From: an uncultured SAR116 cluster alpha proteobacterium
GTDB taxonomy: Bacteria; Pseudomonadota; Alphaproteobacteria; Puniceispirillales; Puniceispirillaceae
Reading direction: 5' to 3'
Length of the DNA: 53,789 nucleotides
Assembly: GCA_902632595.1 (NCBI GenBank)
Contig: CACPDC010000013.1
Location: 1 to 53,789, forward strand
The position numbers and the translations under genes were made by a program. This document shows positions 52,976 to 53,789 of the stretch, piece by piece; position 1 is the stretch's first letter, and each line of letters begins with the position of its first letter. The notes under the pieces are model-generated. The model was not told the DNA's origin. It did no database searches and worked only from the letters and a program-made list of their open reading frames with translations.

Positions 52976-53752
52976 TTATCCCATAAGTCTTTTCGTAATA
53001 TCTGCCTCAGCCTGAAGCATTCTAGAGGAACCTGAAAACGCCTGCTGCGCTTTGATCATTTTTGCCATCTCGGCGGTGGCATCTGTGTTAGAGGCTTCCA
53101 AAGCACCTGATTGAATGCGACCAAAGTTAGCTTCTCCAGCTCTACCTATCTTTGGAGCGCCAGATGTTGGCGTTGGAATGTACTGATTCATTCCAATTTC
53201 TTTCAGGGCGGTCTCATTTGCAAAGATTGCCATACCCACAACACCTACGATAGCGCTTGACCCATTGCTATAGATCGAATTAACATCTCCATTTTCATCA
53301 ATTCTCACCTCTGCTAATGATTCAATTTGACCATTCTCATTTTTCACTTGAAATGGAATTTTAAGGGGCGAGCTTGCATTTGACAAAATAAATTGTCCAT
53401 CACTAGAAATAATGTTGCCCGAACTGTCTATTGATAAAGACCCGTCTCTTGTATATGAAATAGTTCCATCTTTACCCTGAGCTAGAAAATATCCAGACCC
53501 GTTTATTGCTAGGTCTAGTGCGCCGTTAGTCTGGATGAAACTACCTTGTTGGTGATTGCGCTGCGCATTTACATATCTTGTCCCTAGCCCTATATCCAGA
53601 TTGTTTCTCAATTCAACTTGCTCTGAGTAAATGTCTGTAAACCCAGCTGAGCTTCTTTTGAAGCCAATTGTGGAACCATTAGCTAGGTTATGAGAAATTG
53701 CTGAAATTTCTTTGTTAGAAGCATCTAACCCGGTTCGAATAATATTAATCAT
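52976..53752 (-). CDS. Extra FlgF/FlgG/FlgE-family flagellar rod or hook paralogue
   Basis: A 258-residue axial-family protein: MINIIRTGLDASNKEISAIS, SHNLANGSTIGFKRSSAGF, then INGSGYFLAQGKDGTISYTR and the C-terminal SGALEASNTDATAEMAKMIK. The three-part layout is that of FlgF or FlgG, but the window already has both at 34065-35719. FTDIYSEQ leans towards FlgE-like and rod-like members. It may be a distal-rod variant or belong to a separate axial structure. Only 37 bases upstream are in the window, so its promoter is not visible. Confidence 0.8.
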   Translation of the reverse strand: MINIIRTGLDASNKEISAISHNLANGSTIGFKRSSAGFTDIYSEQVELRNNLDIGLGTRYVNAQRNHQQGSFIQTNGALDLAINGSGYFLAQGKDGTISYTRDGSLSIDSSGNIISSDGQFILSNASSPLKIPFQVKNENGQIESLAEVRIDENGDVNSIYSNGSSAIVGVVGMAIFANETALKEIGMNQYIPTPTSGAPKIGRAGEANFGRIQSGALEASNTDATAEMAKMIKAQQAFSGSSRMLQAEADITKRLMG

Positions 53753-53789
53753 AAATAAGTTTCCTTAAGGGTCGTAAATTCAATGTTAG

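Overview
This AT-rich window comes from a motile Gram-negative bacterium. It holds a polar-type flagellar gene set (flgBCDEFGHIJKL, flgA/M/N/P/T, flhA-flhF-flhG-fliA) next to about 26 kb of sugar-nucleotide and glycan-modification genes. The TPR-glycosyltransferase next to a legionaminic acid cassette and the short FlgJ without a muramidase domain fit an alphaproteobacterium. The flhA-flhF-flhG-fliA order and the FlgP/FlgT H-ring genes look more like polarly flagellated gammaproteobacteria. I cannot fix the class from sequence reading alone; a marine alphaproteobacterium is my best guess. No rRNA, tRNA, CRISPR array or insertion sequence was seen.

Layout. (1) 1-8661, plus strand: a FlmG-like TPR glycosyltransferase followed by legB-legC-legH-legI-legG, then ptmE-legF, the GDP-sugar-dependent route to CMP-legionaminic acid. 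(2) 8686-20730, minus strand: a 12-gene operon-like run with two NAD-dependent sugar epimerases/dehydratases, a GmhA-like isomerase, two tandem PLP aminotransferases, a two-subunit TPP-dependent E1 enzyme, two C-methyltransferase-like proteins, an SDR, a cupin and a glycosyltransferase. (3) 20894-23076, plus: a nucleotidyltransferase-PfkB kinase fusion with domain order opposite to HldE, and a sugar-1-phosphate nucleotidyltransferase. (4) 23124-25736, minus: an Fe/2OG dioxygenase, a methyltransferase and a zinc alcohol dehydrogenase, the last joined to the end of the flagellar operon. (5) 25741-41837, minus: flgB to flgL with a giant hook protein (1505 aa) and a giant FlgK (1745 aa). (6) 41953-43225, plus: an acidic repeat protein and a small lipoprotein. 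(7) 43288-47400, minus: flgP, flgT, a LysM-like gene, flgA, flgM, flgN, DUF2802. (8) 47709-52974, plus: flhA, flhF, flhG, fliA and an unknown gene. (9) 52976-53752, minus: an extra FlgF/FlgG-family rod or hook paralogue.

Two features unify the window. First, at least eleven sequences fitting the sigma-54 -24/-12 pattern (GG and GC exactly 12 bases apart) sit in front of nearly every transcription unit, glycan and flagellar alike, so the sugar genes appear to belong to the flagellar regulon. At the flgB divergence two such promoters overlap on opposite strands. Second, two genes of the glycan operon (E1 alpha and an epimerase) are each broken by exactly one extra G in a poly-G tract (G8 and G7). 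Removing one G restores a canonical motif in both. This is what phase-variable contingency loci look like, although sequencing or assembly error must be excluded.

The only gap above 300 bases without a conventional gene is 47401-47708. It holds divergent sigma-54 promoters and a possible 41-codon leader ORF overlapping the start of flhA.
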